From Candolleomyces eurysporus (lineage: Eukaryota > Basidiomycota > Agaricomycetes > Agaricales > Psathyrellaceae): a stretch of DNA of 64,000 nucleotides. Shown one piece after another: positions 9,000 through 20,745 of this stretch. Made by a program: the position numbers and the translations under genes. The notes beneath the pieces were generated by a model. That model was not told the origin of the DNA, did no database searches, and saw only the letters and a list, made by a program, of their open reading frames with translations. The stretch spans positions 90,019 to 154,018 of the forward strand of contig JANBPK010001042.1 of the NCBI GenBank assembly GCA_027579435.1, written 5' to 3'. Within the stretch, counting starts at the first letter, position 1. The number at the start of each line of letters is the position of its first letter.

Positions 9000-10909
9000 G
9001 CCGCGTTCCAGATGTTACGTCCATTAACTACAGCGTCCGGAATAGACCCTGTAGCTTTGAGAACGGGATCCGGAGCAAACTGCTCGCTGAGAACGGCAAA
9101 CTTTGAACGGTATTCGTCCACACCGATGTAAGCGCCACACATGCGACGTTTACCATCGAATGCAGAACGACCGTGCAAAACCCGGTGGTTATCGACGACT
9201 ATGCAATTCATTCATTGTCTTTAGTAACTAGCGTTGAAGGGAACGTGGACGGGATTTCGACGTACCCACTGCGGTTCCGGGTTGTAGCTGAACCCAATAT
9301 TCGGAATCAGAGCTTGTGAGGCACTTGTTCCAAAGTCTGATCGCTTCATACCTGCAATGGGTTAGACTTTGTGTTCCTTACTGAAAGAGTGAGACTGCTC
9401 ACCATTTCTCCACCGACCCAGCTTCGAGGTGGCTCATTACGCTCCTATCATCGTTATTCCACCTAACCTGAGTCAAAGAGCGCGTCAAGTTGTCGTGTCC
9501 AAGGACAGGATAACCCGATGCGGGAGTGGGTCTGTAGAACGATGTTGGTTCTCCGGCAGCGTGAGCGGGGATGGGGACCTCTGAAAGGAGACGGTAGGCT
9601 TCGGGGTTGAGCTCTTTGAGGATTGACGCGGCGTAGAAACCGTCCACGAGGAGCGTTGCGCCGCCTGTTCCACCTGTATGCTCGAGGAGGTGGAAGAGCT
9701 GGAGACCGCAAGGGTCGGTCTGTTATTGCAACAATTAGCTGCTGCCCATTAGACAATATCGGGCTAAACATACGAAGTACGTATTGTCGGTGTGAGCACC
9801 GAGTGCGATCGTGGTGTAAGCTGTGTCCCCTTTGGCTAGATCGGAGGTGAAATCCCAGAAACGACCATCTGCATGGAAAGAGATATAAGAGTAGAGTTTT
9901 CCAAGGCCTCGAGGCAACTTACATTGAGTTTCGCGGATGAAGCCAATCCTCTCGCTCAGCTCTTCGGTAGCTTCCGGTGTAGGAGGAACTCCGGATACAA
10001 ACGAGAAACCGAATCGATCCTAGATGGTTCGTTCAGTTGGCCAGTCGCGCCTAGACGGTAATGATCACGTACGATGTTGGAGAGCCATTTGTATAGGCCA
10101 GCGTCTCCGGCCATGACCTCCTCGTAGGTGACAGTGGGAGGTGCCTGCTGGATCTTGGACCCCCNAGAGAACTTTTTCGGTTTTATTGGCGTCCCCTTTC
10201 AAAGGGGGGTCGTAGGAGTTGACCTCGAGCCATGACCAAGGATAGAGAGACGTATGGCTGTCGGTCGTGTTCCCTAGATCGATGTGAGAATAGGGGCGCG
10301 ATGCGTATTGTTCGGGACGTACAGACGACCTCGAGTCCCTCGGGCTTTGCAGAGACTCTGAGGGGGGCGATGTCCGCCGGAATCTGCGGAATTGTAAGCT
10401 CCGAAGCAGGTTTATGATTGCGATGTGGTAAAGTACCTGGAAGGTGTTCAAGAGCCTCTGCTTGGTGATGGAGTGGAAGCATCGGGAGCACCGGCAATGG
10501 TCTCGGAGCCAGATATTGTGGCTAGAAAGGCATTTCGCGTCAGTTTTCTTCAGCTGGGAGATGACCCGGATGTAGCGTACAATCGCGACCAGGTCCGAGT
10601 GTCCCAACCTACAGCGACCTGCTTTGCATCGCTACTGACGATGGGGAGATCGGCTGCCTTAATTTCGGGAAGAGGCGACTCGGAGGCAGTGGCGGTGGCG
10701 GGTGTCACTGTCTGTGTTTGGGCGACGCTAGCGAGGGATCGAGGATGGTGAAGCACCGGTCGTGGAGAGCTGGCTGCAACTCTCTGGGGGAAAAGTCAGA
10801 ACGAACGAATGAACACAGAAAGGTGCCAACATACGCCGAGGTTTCTCGCAGCACCAGCCCGCCTGGCAGCTGAGCAGAGGGTGGTGAATGCCCTTGCACC
10901 TCGCAGCAT
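8993..10909 (-). CDS. Trimethyllysine dioxygenase (carnitine biosynthesis)
   Basis: Fe(II)/2-oxoglutarate-dependent hydroxylase making 3-hydroxy-N6-trimethyllysine, the first step of carnitine synthesis, expected in mitochondria. The N terminus from ATG 10909 (MLRGARAFTTLCSAARRAGA) looks like a transit peptide. Family features in order: the N-terminal zinc-binding domain (NIWLRDHCRCSRCFH, then KQRLLNTFQ), FGFSFVSGVPPTPEATEELS, the iron ligands in LGAHTDNTYF, DPCGLQLFHLLEH, and the distal His in DNHRVLHGRSAF. About seven short introns are needed, including one of 49 bp with a GTACGT donor near 10275-10323. The N at 10165 breaks the frame if counted; without it, KVLWGSKIQQAPPTVTYEEV reads through. 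Divergent from ILV5. The stop codon lies inside the LYS4 direct repeat. Confidence 0.9.
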
Positions 10910-11173
10910 CTCCACGTAGTTGAAGAGTTCTGGGACTCCGGCTGGGCCATGGAGGACTGATCATAGTTTGCTCCGTATGTGAGACCCTGGCGCATTTCCG
11001 GCCCTTCTCATAATTGGGCCGTAAATACGCTGAAAATATTCATTGACCCCGGAGTACGTCGGACTTAGGGCGGGAAGCGGTCGGCCGATGATCGAGTCAC
11101 TGCCGAATTTGGGGACAGGTATAAAAAAATGGGAAACAATTCCTGACACCTCAACAGTTCTTCCAGTTTTCCA
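10910..11173. promoter_or_regulatory. Bidirectional promoter region, TMLH / ILV5
   Basis: 264 bp between the two divergent start codons. TATAAAAAAA at about 11120-11129 lies some 50 bp before the ILV5 ATG and is a plausible TATA box for it. A GAGTCA hexamer at about 11094-11099 matches six of seven bases of the Gcn4/CPC1 site (TGASTCA), which would fit an amino-acid biosynthesis gene, but a single hexamer is weak evidence. Confidence 0.4.
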
Positions 11174-12635
11174 ATGGCCTCCATCGCTGCCCGTTCCGCC
11201 TCCCAGGCCTTCCGTCGCTCCGTCGCAAAGTCTGCGGTGCGCCCCGCCCAGTCTGCAAAATACTCCCTCCTGGCCCGTGCGGCAGTCAACAGGGTCTCCC
11301 TCGCCCAGAAGGCTGCACCCTCGGCATCCGCTGTCCAGGTCAGTGAGCCCAGCTTGAACCCATTGTACATCGTCTCACACCCCCACAGACCCGCGGCGTC
11401 AAGACTCTCGACTTTGCAGGCACCAAGGAGACCGTCTTCGAGCGAAGCGACTGGCCTCTCGCCAAGCTCCAGGACTACTTCAAGAACGATACCCTGGCCC
11501 TCATCGGTTACGGCTCGCAAGGCCACGGTCAGGGTCTGAATGCCCGCGACAACGGCCTCAACGTTATCGTCGGTGTCCGCAAGGATGGCGAGTCCTGGAA
11601 GCAAGCCATTGAGGATGGTTGGGTTCCCGGCGAAACCCTCTTCCCCATTGAGGAGGCCATCAACCGAGGTACCATCATCATGAACCTCCTCTCCGACGCT
11701 GCCCAGTCCCAGACCTGGCCCACCATTGCTCCTCTTATCACCAAGGGCAAGACTCTCTACTTCTCTCACGGTTTCTCCGTCGTCTACAAGGAAGACACCC
11801 ACGTCATTCCTCCCAAGGATGTTGACGTTATCCTCGTTGCCCCCAAGGGTTCCGGCCGCACCGTCCGAACTCTCTTCAAGGAGGGCCGTGGCATCAACGC
11901 CAGTGTCGCTGTCTGGCAAGACGTCACCGGAAAGGCCCAGGAGAAGGCTATCGCCCTCGGTGTCGGTGTTGGCGCTGGCTACCTCTACGAGACCACTTTC
12001 GAGAAGGAAGTCTACTCTGACTTGTACGGTGAACGTGGCGTTGTACGTTTTCATTTCGCGTATTTTTCCGAACCCAACGACTAATTCTTCCTTTTTGATC
12101 TAGTTGATGGGTGCTATTCGTATGTCGTTTTGCTTGCCTGCCGAATTGACGAACCTTATGCTCATGTGATATTTAACAGAGGGTCTCTTCTTGGCCCAGT
12201 ACCAAGTCCTCCGCAAGAACGGCCACACACCGTCTGAGGCTTTCAACGAGACCGTCGAGGAGGCCACTCAATCTCTCTACCCCTTGATCGGCCAGAAGGG
12301 TATGGACTACATGTACAACGCCTGCTCTACCACTGCCCGCCGTGGTGCTCTTGACTGGGCACCCATTTTTGAAAAGGCCAACGTCCCCATCTTTGAGCAG
12401 CTGTACGAGAGCGTCCGCAACGGTACTGAGACCCGCAAGTCGTTGGAGTACAACGGCCGAAAGACCTACCGTGAAGACCTTGCCCGGGAGTTGGCCGAGA
12501 TCGACAACCAGGAGATCTGGCGTGCCGGTGCGTCTTTTCCTTCCTTTCATTCCCTTGATTCAATAGCTCACGTCATCTACAGGCAAGGTTGTCCGTTCAT
12601 TGCGTCCCGACTACAAGCCCGAGAACGACTCGTAA
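11174..12635 (+). CDS. ILV5: Ketol-acid reductoisomerase, mitochondrial
   Basis: Second common step of valine/isoleucine synthesis: isomerises and reduces acetolactate or acetohydroxybutyrate with NADPH and Mg2+. A basic, Ala/Ser-rich presequence (MASIAARSASQAFRRSVAKS) is followed by TRGVKTLDFAGTKETVFER, the Rossmann motif LIGYGSQGHGQGLNARD, the substrate region IIMNLLSDAAQ, APKGSGRTVRTLF, and the metal/substrate C-terminal domain (FNETVEEATQSLYPLIGQKG). Four introns (about 11338-11388, 12038-12104, 12121-12179 and 12530-12582) give clean joins. The protein ends RSLRPDYKPENDS at TAA 12633-12635. The N at 12643 is after the stop. Length about 400 residues, the usual short fungal form. Confidence 0.96.
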
Positions 12636-12905
12636 ATGGGGGNTGATGGGGTTGCTTCATTTTCGTATCTGGTATCTGGCTGTTTCACGCAAAAGTACTT
12701 AGTACAATCCACATTCGCATTATCACTAGTCTCAAGCAATGGCATGTTGTATAATATGATACCTCCCGCAGGACCATCTGAGCTTGGTTAGTGAGGTTGC
12801 CTGATTTGGCGCAAAGTGATGAAGCGCTCTAGCGCTTCGCCTCTTGCTCTTCAACCACCATCTTGACGCTGAGCCTCGTTATCTGGCTCCTTCTGTTTAC
12901 TCTCC

Positions 12906-15900
12906 ATGGACCGCGACAACCGAGATGACTTCACATTTGCAAAGCTCTCAGACCTGAAACTACCCGTAACCTTTCGAATGTCGGTGCCCCACGATGCGCG
13001 GTAGTGAACGCACCTGACGATCGCACAGCTCCCAACTAGAAGGAAATCGCAAACCCAAATCATTCACCGAAGTATTAGAGAACCCCGAGCTTGGTTTCCA
13101 CGGCGTTCAGTCTTCGTAGGTCTACTCTCTCTGTCCATTAGGTCTGGGCGTTTGAGACGCATAGTAACCTAACCCCCCNGCTGAAGCACCCTCTCAGACC
13201 TCTACGTTACATGCCAACTTATCGCCGATAACAAGCCCTTGACGATCCCGTTCCGGACTTCTTTCAAGGCTTTTAGGAATTCGTATACGTGCGTTCTTGC
13301 TTGCCCGCTACTACCGGGGACCGAAACGAAGACTGTGTTTGACTAACCCCCACCCCCCNTTGCTTATTTTGCAGGTGGAACGAATGGATAACGCTGCCGA
13401 TACGATACTGCGACCTCCCGCTGAGCTCGCAGGTTACCTTTACGGTGTGGGATATCGCTGGACCGAGGGCTGCCGTTCCCGTCGGCGGGTCGACGTTTAG
13501 GCTGTTTGGGAAGAAATGGTGTGTGTGCTCTCTCCGTCTGTGCCTTTCGGAGATGCTGATTCGAGGGTGGCGATTTTGAAAGGAATCTACGCAGAGGGAA
13601 ACATCGGCTGTTGCTTTGGCCTGGAGTTGAGGCGGATGGGTCGTTGGAGACGTCGACGCCTAGTAAGCTTGTTTCGCAGGATGAGATGGGGCGGTTGGAG
13701 AAGGTGCGTGGGCTTCTTGTTTCTGGACATTTGTCTAACGAACTTATCCGTGTGTGGTGCAGCTTGTGAAGAAGTACGAGAGAGGCGATTTACCGAAGAA
13801 CGAGTGGCTGGATAAGATGTCGTTCAGGAAGATGGAGGAGATTCATTCGGTATGAACAAGTTTCCCTTTCTCCTCCTTGAATACCAGTGTACTCACAGAT
13901 CTGATTGCCAGGCGGAAACGGAGAAATCTGAAAACCTCTTTCTCTACATCGACCTACCCCGATTCGACTTTCCTGTTATCTTCTGCGAACCAGTAACTAC
14001 TCTTCATCACCCTTCAATGCCACCACCCACTTATCACGAATGCACTAGGAAACCCCTGCAGCCTCGTCTTCATCCACCACAACCACTACTGCACTTGCCA
14101 CTGTGACCCAACCTCCCGTCGCACCTACGATATCAACGTCTTTCCTGAACGACCCCAATCTATGGAGTGTAGCCGATCCAGATGTATCCAACGAGAATCC
14201 GGTGGAAGATAAGCATCGTCGACTGGTCCGGAGTCATAGGAGTAGTCCGTATGACAGGGAGCTTAAACCTAACGCGAAGATTCGTGATGAGTTGACGGTA
14301 CGTTCCATCCACCCACTCCTTCCAAACCCAGCCGCTTACACTCCCGGTTTTTCTCGCTCGCCTATAGCATATCCTCAATTACTCTCCCAGCCAACAGCTA
14401 ACATCCGAAGAAAAGGATTTGATTTGGAAGTTCAGATTCTACCTCGCAAGGGATAAACGAGGGCTCACGAAGTTCTTGAAATCCGTGACATGGAGAGACT
14501 CGTCGGAGGTGAAGCAGGCGGTGGAGGAGTTGCTGCCTATGTGGACCGAAATCGACACTGACGATGCTCTGGAGCTGCTTGGGCCCGGTACTGTCGACTC
14601 GAGGGTGCGAGCGTTTGCTGTGAAGCAGCTCAGTCGGGCGGACGACGATGTAAGGATCTCAGACTGACTGACCTCTTCTTTGAGAATGCAGGATTCACTG
14701 ATGATAATCGTTGTACAGGAACTCACGCTGTATTTGCTGCAGCTCGTTCAGTCTCTGAAATTCGAGAGTGCGGCGAGCGATCAGAGGTCGTCGAGAGCTG
14801 TCACTACGGCGATATCCTACGACGATAGCGGGCTCACTGACTTTTTGATTGCGCGAGGGGTGAAGAACGCAATTCTCGGGAACCGTCTGTATTGGTATTT
14901 GATGGTTGAGGTTGCTCTGGAAGATAGAGTGATGGCGAAGATGTACGGACGCGTGGTTTTCAAGTTCATGAACAAGATTCTTGAAGTATGTATCGTCTCT
15001 TCACCTCGAGCTTCAGCCTGTATGTTGACTCCATCGCATCGCAGTCTGAAGGTGGTTCCGAACGGCGAGAGTTAATGCGCCGGCAAGGTCTTCTGGTCGA
15101 CACCTTGTCCAAACGAGCTAGAGATCTGCGGACTAACAAGGACATCCGTCCCAAGAAGATTGAGAAGATGCGACAAATAATCTCGGATTCGAAGAACGGA
15201 TTGTCCTCGATACCACCCTTACCCCTGCCCTTGAACGCAAAGATCGAGATTACCGGAATCATCGCAGAGAAATCATCCATCTTTAAATCAAACATGTTTC
15301 CGCTGCTGCTGTACTTCCAATGCTCTGATGGATCGGAGTATCCGGTTATTTTCAAGGACGGAGACGACATGCGTCAAGACCAGCTTGTTATTCAGCTTTT
15401 TACCCTCATGGACCAGCTCTTGAGGAAGGAAAATCTGGATTTGAAGCTTAGTCCGTACGATGTACTGGCGACGGGACCGTTGCAGGGCATGGCGCAGTTC
15501 ATTCCGAGCAAGACTATTGCTTCGATTGTTAGCGAGCATGGAACTGTGCTGAACTACCTTCGGTTGCATAATCCCGATGAGGGGAGTGTTGGGACGTCGG
15601 GAGTTGAACCTAGTGTTGTGGACACCTTCGTGCGGAGTTGCGGTGAGTTTCTTTGTTTTTTGTTGGTTTCCCGGCGTAATTTCTCATTTGGATGGCTTTT
15701 AGCTGGGTACTGCGTGGTCACCTATTTGCTGGGAGTTGGAGATCGGCATTTAGATAATTTGCTCATTGCACCTGACGGTATGTTAGATCTTTCTTTCCGG
15801 ATGTTGGATGTAGAGCTGACGGTGCATTGATGACGATGATCAGGTCATTTCTTCCATGGCAAGCCGTCTACTCCTATGCGTTATGTATATCTTATCGCTC

Positions 15901-16291
15901 ACATTTCTCTTCTTCAGTTGACTTTGGGTATATTTTGGGACGAGACCCAAAACCATTCCCACCTCCCGTCAAGGTTTGCAAAGAAATGATAGATGGAATG
16001 GGCGGGGCTCAATCACCCCACTACATGCGGTTCAAGAATTACTGCTTCACTGCCTTCACCATCCTTCGCAAGAGCGCCAACCTTATTCTCAACCTGGTGG
16101 CTCTCATGATCGATGCCAATATCCCTGACATCAAACATCGCGACGTCCACGAGCAGATACAAGAGAAGTTCCGCCTCGACCTGTCAGAGGAAGAGGCTAT
16201 CAAGCACTTTGAAACCCTCCTCAACGAGACCTCTTATATTACTGCTGTCTTTGATAGGATTCACGATCTGGCGCAATATTGGCGTGCATAG
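12906..16291 (+). CDS. VPS34: Phosphatidylinositol 3-kinase VPS34
   Basis: Class III PI 3-kinase that makes PI3P on endosomes and autophagosomes. Start at ATG 12906 ([19 protein letters not shown]), preceded by a stop in frame. Order: a C2 domain in several small exons ([33 protein letters not shown]), a helical PIK accessory domain ([21 protein letters not shown]), then the lipid-kinase domain with [30 protein letters not shown], catalytic loop [11 protein letters not shown] and [16 protein letters not shown], ending HDLAQYWRA. At least ten introns are needed. The two N characters (13180, 13359) fall in introns. The stop codon lies only 30 bp from the convergent biotin gene. Confidence 0.95.
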
Positions 16292-16321
16292 ATTGCTTTT
16301 TGCATTATCATCTCGTGTATT

Positions 16322-18913
16322 CTAGTTTGCTATTGTACGCCATATTTTATCTTCTAGAGATCTAATGACGGATGCTTTTGTGTTGAGGCTGGTCATGAAG
16401 TACCCGATGTTGCCCAGTGTCCTATAATGGATTCCGTAAGGTGCACCCCCAGGAGCATCGGACAACCCGGAATCCTCGAAAGGAGTTTTGAGCGGACCAA
16501 GTAAGTTTTGGGCGAAGAAAGAAGTATAGCCTGGCAGGGGGAGATGAGAATGCAATAAATGATCTGCAAAGGACGACCACTTACCTGCAGAGCTATCCTC
16601 AAAGTTGATGGCAAACACACTACCCAGTGCCATGGCCTCCTTTACTTTGGGTAGCTTGGATACCTCTGCGACGAATTGGGGATCCCACAAGCTCCAGACT
16701 TTGCTCTCTTCCCCTTGGTATTCAGACCATTTTGACTTGGCAGACCTCCATTCGTCCGTTTTCACCAATCTATCGATCTGCGCCAAAGTTTCGTTGGCTA
16801 CTTCACAGCCGATCGGGTGAGCAGTGTACGAGTGGCCATGGAGCAACGCATCCGCCTTTGCGTCGCTCAAAAATGCGTTGAAGATGGATTGGGTGGCTAG
16901 GGTCACTGAGAGAGGTACAAGACCGCCTGTTAGCACCTTTGCGTTGACCGATATGTCGGGGTAGACGCCTAGGAGAGGGCCTGCGCTCTCGACTCCCAGT
17001 CTGTTGAGGCCTACGAAGACTTCATCGTAGATGACGGGCATGCCAGACCATTCTTTCGAGGATCCGGAGCGGCGGCCTCGGACCACGTCGACGAGTACGC
17101 GTTGGAAGAGGGGATCCACGAAGATCATGCCACCTGCACCCATGACGAGGGGCTCGATAACCAGGGCTGCAATCTTTTGGCCTCGTTGCTCGATCTTCTC
17201 GAGGGCCCGTTGGACGTAGAGGGCGTATCCCCGTGCGAGAGGGGTGTGCAAGCGTTCTTCAACGTCGTATATCCATGATAGTGACTTTGCGGGGACTGTA
17301 TGGGGTTTTTCGGTAGATGAGAGGGAAGAAGGAACAGATATGCGAGGTTTCCCGTCTTGGAATCCAATCGAGGGAGGTTCGAACCAATACCCTTTGGCGT
17401 TATGCCATTCGCAGGTGTACACCCCTTCTTCGCAAGCGTCCATAGCGCCAATAGTATCGCCGTGGTAGCTTCCCTTCAGGCCGAGGATCCCAAGGTTCTT
17501 CTTGTCTTGTTCGCTGAACTTGGATCCGTGTCTGATGGTGTACGCTCTGAGAGCCATTTTCAGCGCCACTTCCATACCAGTCGATCCGTTGTCGGAGATG
17601 AATGCACGCGAGGCCCACCCCTTCCCTGGACCATTGTGCACCATCCGCTCAGCCAACTTGAGCGCGGGGAGGTGAGTCGCTTGGGGGAACATGACGTGTC
17701 CATAACGTCCGCTTGCCCTCGCAGCGGCCATCGTCAACGACGGGTTTGCATGACCGAAGGTTTGTGTCCACCATGAAGCCGACCCATCGAATTCGGGCCT
17801 GAGGATGCTGGAGGGCGTATTCGCATTGGTTTGGGGGCGTGCGACGCTGAAGAAATCTCCGTAGGCGCTATCGATGACGGTGACATCTTCCGGACCTTTA
17901 ATCGTGCCGTGCTGGACGAAGGGCCACCAAACTGAGTTCAGAGTGCGCTGAGGCATACTCTCGAGCTCCTTCAATCGGATCCCGTGGCGCACATCGAGAT
18001 AGTCGACGACGCTCGATACACCATTTTCAATTTCTGGCGAAACAAGGGCTTCATAGTACTTTTCGGTGGCTTCTGCATCTTGTGAGGAGTCCGAGATACG
18101 AGCAGGGGGAGGGTCAACCGTGGCGACGTAAATCCCTCGCTCCCGGAAATATTCTGTCAGGTATTCCGAGTTCCGGTAGTATTCGTCGCGGAACAGAATG
18201 ACAGCGTCGACGATGTAGCCCCGGAGAAGTAGTGATTCGTATGCTGAGATTGTTGAGGATATGCCTCCTAGCTTAGAGTCACCAATGAGGACTGTCGGCA
18301 GGAAGAGGGGACGATAACAGTCGAGTTGAGTAGTGCCAGAAAGCGTTGGACTATGAACACCTGGACGAAGGCCAGGTCATTGGCTGGATATTCCACTGAG
18401 ATAAAGGAACAAGACTTACCTCCCGCTGTCTCTACATAAACATGTGCTGCCTTCCCCGTCCTTTTCGCGTACTCTCGTATTCGTGTTGCAACAGACTTGA
18501 TGAAGATGTCGTCTGAAGGAATCTGGAAATTGTAAACAACAATCCGGAGGTTCGCATCAAGAACACGTACATTTGCATTTTCAGGGTCCTTCAGCCTTGC
18601 AGCAAGATGAGGGCTGACAGGCTCGTCGTATTGAAACAAGCATTCAGCGTGGATCAAACTCGATGCTTTCCCGCCGAATCGCGCAACATGCCTGATTGAA
18701 AAGCTTACTATGACAGCCATGAGCGATGCCAAAACACTCGTACCTGTCATCTGCATCTTCCTTCGCGCCCGTGCTAACTGGTTTGAGGTAGAAGACCGGA
18801 AACCTTTTGGATGCAGATGCTCGCGAGAGGGCCGTCGTCAAGATTGTTTTGCCAACATCGGTGTTGGCTCCGAATATCTGATGCACCCTTAGATGCTTGT
18901 AGAGAGACGACAT
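16322..18913 (-). CDS. Bifunctional dethiobiotin synthetase / DAPA aminotransferase
   Basis: Fused biotin enzyme of fungi and plants that carries out two successive steps: aminotransferase (KAPA to DAPA) and ATP-dependent DTB synthetase. The N-terminal BioD domain has the P-loop GANTDVGKT, FYLKPVSTG, VETAGG and LIGDSKLGGISSTISAYE. The BioA domain has WWPFVQHG, SWWTQTFGHANP, FISDNGSTGMEVALKMALR, GLKGSYHGDTIG, YDEVFVGLNRLG, and the PLP lysine in AKVLTGGLVPLS. Introns (approximate) at 18718-18774, 18538-18587, 18358-18420 and 16533-16586 give in-frame joins. The last contains no stop, so retention would add about 18 residues. The start at 18913 is the first ATG. Length about 800 residues. Confidence 0.95.
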
Positions 18914-19224
18914 GGATACGATTCTCGACGGCTATCGGTGCATAACGAAGAAGGGGGAAACCGTGAGGGGAAGGTGACACGGTGGTGCGGTGGTCAGAAT
19001 ACCCGGTCCCACTTCAGTTTACCATCAGAAATGGTATGATCGGACCATCGGCCGCAGTTGGCGCTTTCCCTGAGATCGGGCGCTAACTTCGTGGGTCTGC
19101 AACAGAAGAGCCATTGAGTTCATATTAATGTACAAATTTACAATCTTAGGGGCCGAGCTACTTTGTATCACACAGATAAATTTTCTAAAAGAACAAGATG
19201 AAATGCTGTCTGATCTACACAGGG
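18914..19224. other. Intergenic, upstream of the biotin gene
   Basis: 311 bp between the BioDA start and the stop of the next minus-strand gene. It should hold the BioDA promoter and the 3' UTR of the hypothetical gene. Nothing else recognised. Confidence 0.5.
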
Positions 19225-20400
19225 CTAATACTTTCTCCTCCTGGTCTGGCTTGAATGAGGGATAAACGGAACAGAAGAATTCACCCCTGCTTTATAGTTC
19301 TGCGCCCACGGTTCGAAGTCCTCTTCTGCCATTTTCCGAGTGATCCCAGAATTGGTGAAATGTCGAATGACATCATCCATGGTCACTGGGAACGGTCCGT
19401 TGTACGCGTTGTAGGTGATGGAAGGACAGGGATACAGGCGGAGGTGGGTGACCCGCTCCCAATATAGTCCTTGTTGAGAGAAAATCTCGACCACCATGTT
19501 CTTGAATTGATTGCGAGGTGATGGACACGGAAGGACTTCGTGCGCATCTGTAGTAATAGATATGGTCTCGAGATCCAAAGGATGTCGTGCAGGGGCAGGG
19601 ACATTCGGTCGAAACCGCGCGATTGCCCTGTCCGCTCGTAAATCGGAGAGGATTGGTCGATGAAGGGCGTCGCATCTGACACCCCGGGGCCAGGATTTCT
19701 GGTGGACGCAGTAGTAGTCGTACCACGTCTCGACTGAGTCCTCGAGGGTGGGGTTTGTCTTGACTGCTTGCAAGGTTGGAAGGTCTGGGCGGGGTGGTAG
19801 ACCAGGGGCAGTCTTTTGATTCCTGCTCGATGCTGGCGGTGCTCTGGTTGTGGCCGGCACTGACAGAGACCGAAGCTGACCATCTCCTTCAAACGAGTCT
19901 ATCCTGTTTGGTGCCGCTGAAAGATTACTCGCAGCCCGTGAATCTGCAACTGGGACATAGGATGCCAGGGGTTGTTGGTATGGGAGTTGTGATCGACCAA
20001 TCCCCTCTCCTACCCTGCCAGGAGCCTGTAGAACCGACCCCGCCGTGAGCGTGACCCCGCGGTTCAAGACTCTATCAAGTCGTTCCTCAGCTTCTCTGCG
20101 CAGCCGTTGCTCCAAATCTAAATGTTTCGACGCTTCCTCCAGTAGGAGTTTGGTTAGTCCGAGTTCCTTCGATATATTTGAGATTTGTTCAGTTCTTTGG
20201 CTCATCCCTTCGTTAAGGCCGTCAAGATAAAAGACTCCGTAAAGAGAATCCTGGTCTTTGGACTTCTTGACCGCTGGACTGTTGTAGAATGATTGAAGGT
20301 GAGTTGTATAAGCCTTGCAGATTGCGCAGTAGCGCCTGTGGATAATACCATATTGTGGATGGAACTCCCACTCATGGGATTGAGTAGGGGGACAATCCAT
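19225..20400 (-). CDS. Hypothetical protein, coiled-coil and Cys motif
   Basis: Single uninterrupted frame of 391 residues; I do not recognise a family. It starts MDCPPTQSHEWEFHPQYGII, then has RRYCAICKAY (a CxxC), followed at about residues 65-115 by a heptad-like charged helix (QRTEQISNISKELGLTKLLL, then LEQRLRREAEERLDRVL). A Pro/Ser/Ala-rich middle follows. The C-terminal half has Trp/Tyr-rich segments (ETWYDYYCVHQKSWPRG). The end is basic (SQTRRRKY). The absence of introns is unusual among its neighbours. A fragment of its 5' end is repeated at 21900-22028, in the centre of the inverted duplication, so this gene belongs to a locally duplicating group, probably lineage-restricted. Confidence 0.7.
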   Translation of the reverse strand: MDCPPTQSHEWEFHPQYGIIHRRYCAICKAYTTHLQSFYNSPAVKKSKDQDSLYGVFYLDGLNEGMSQRTEQISNISKELGLTKLLLEEASKHLDLEQRLRREAEERLDRVLNRGVTLTAGSVLQAPGRVGEGIGRSQLPYQQPLASYVPVADSRAASNLSAAPNRIDSFEGDGQLRSLSVPATTRAPPASSRNQKTAPGLPPRPDLPTLQAVKTNPTLEDSVETWYDYYCVHQKSWPRGVRCDALHRPILSDLRADRAIARFRPNVPAPARHPLDLETISITTDAHEVLPCPSPRNQFKNMVVEIFSQQGLYWERVTHLRLYPCPSITYNAYNGPFPVTMDDVIRHFTNSGITRKMAEEDFEPWAQNYKAGVNSSVPFIPHSSQTRRRKY

Positions 20401-20745
20401 CTTGGTTGGACCGAATTGTCAGCTCCAGTTCCACATTTATACCTGCTGGATGATTTTCTAGGAGCTTCCAAAGACTTGGAAAATCATCTGGTTACTCAAC
20501 ATGTGCTAAGAGAAGTTTAAATTGAACGAAGCTTTATCCAAACTAAGTCTCTAAGTCAGGTTGACCTTCTACCTTCGAATACAGCCTGTAGCATAAAACA
20601 TGATGCAGATTCTTGGTCGTCACTTCTCCAATGCCGTCTTTGCGTTCCCGAGGGTTAATTTTCTCAATTAAGTCATCACGATTTACCAAAGCACTTGACG
20701 GTTGCGTTCAAGCACCCACCCGACTCCCCCAGATAAGGCCCGGTG
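20401..20745. other. Intergenic between hypothetical and AIG2-like gene
   Basis: 345 bp with no recognisable gene. It should contain the promoter of the minus-strand hypothetical gene and the 3' UTR of the AIG2-like gene. Confidence 0.45.

Noticed and set aside
11065..12054. 329-codon minus-strand frame opposite ILV5.
   Set aside because: The plus strand encodes a complete, well-conserved enzyme; the antisense frame reflects biased codon use at third positions.
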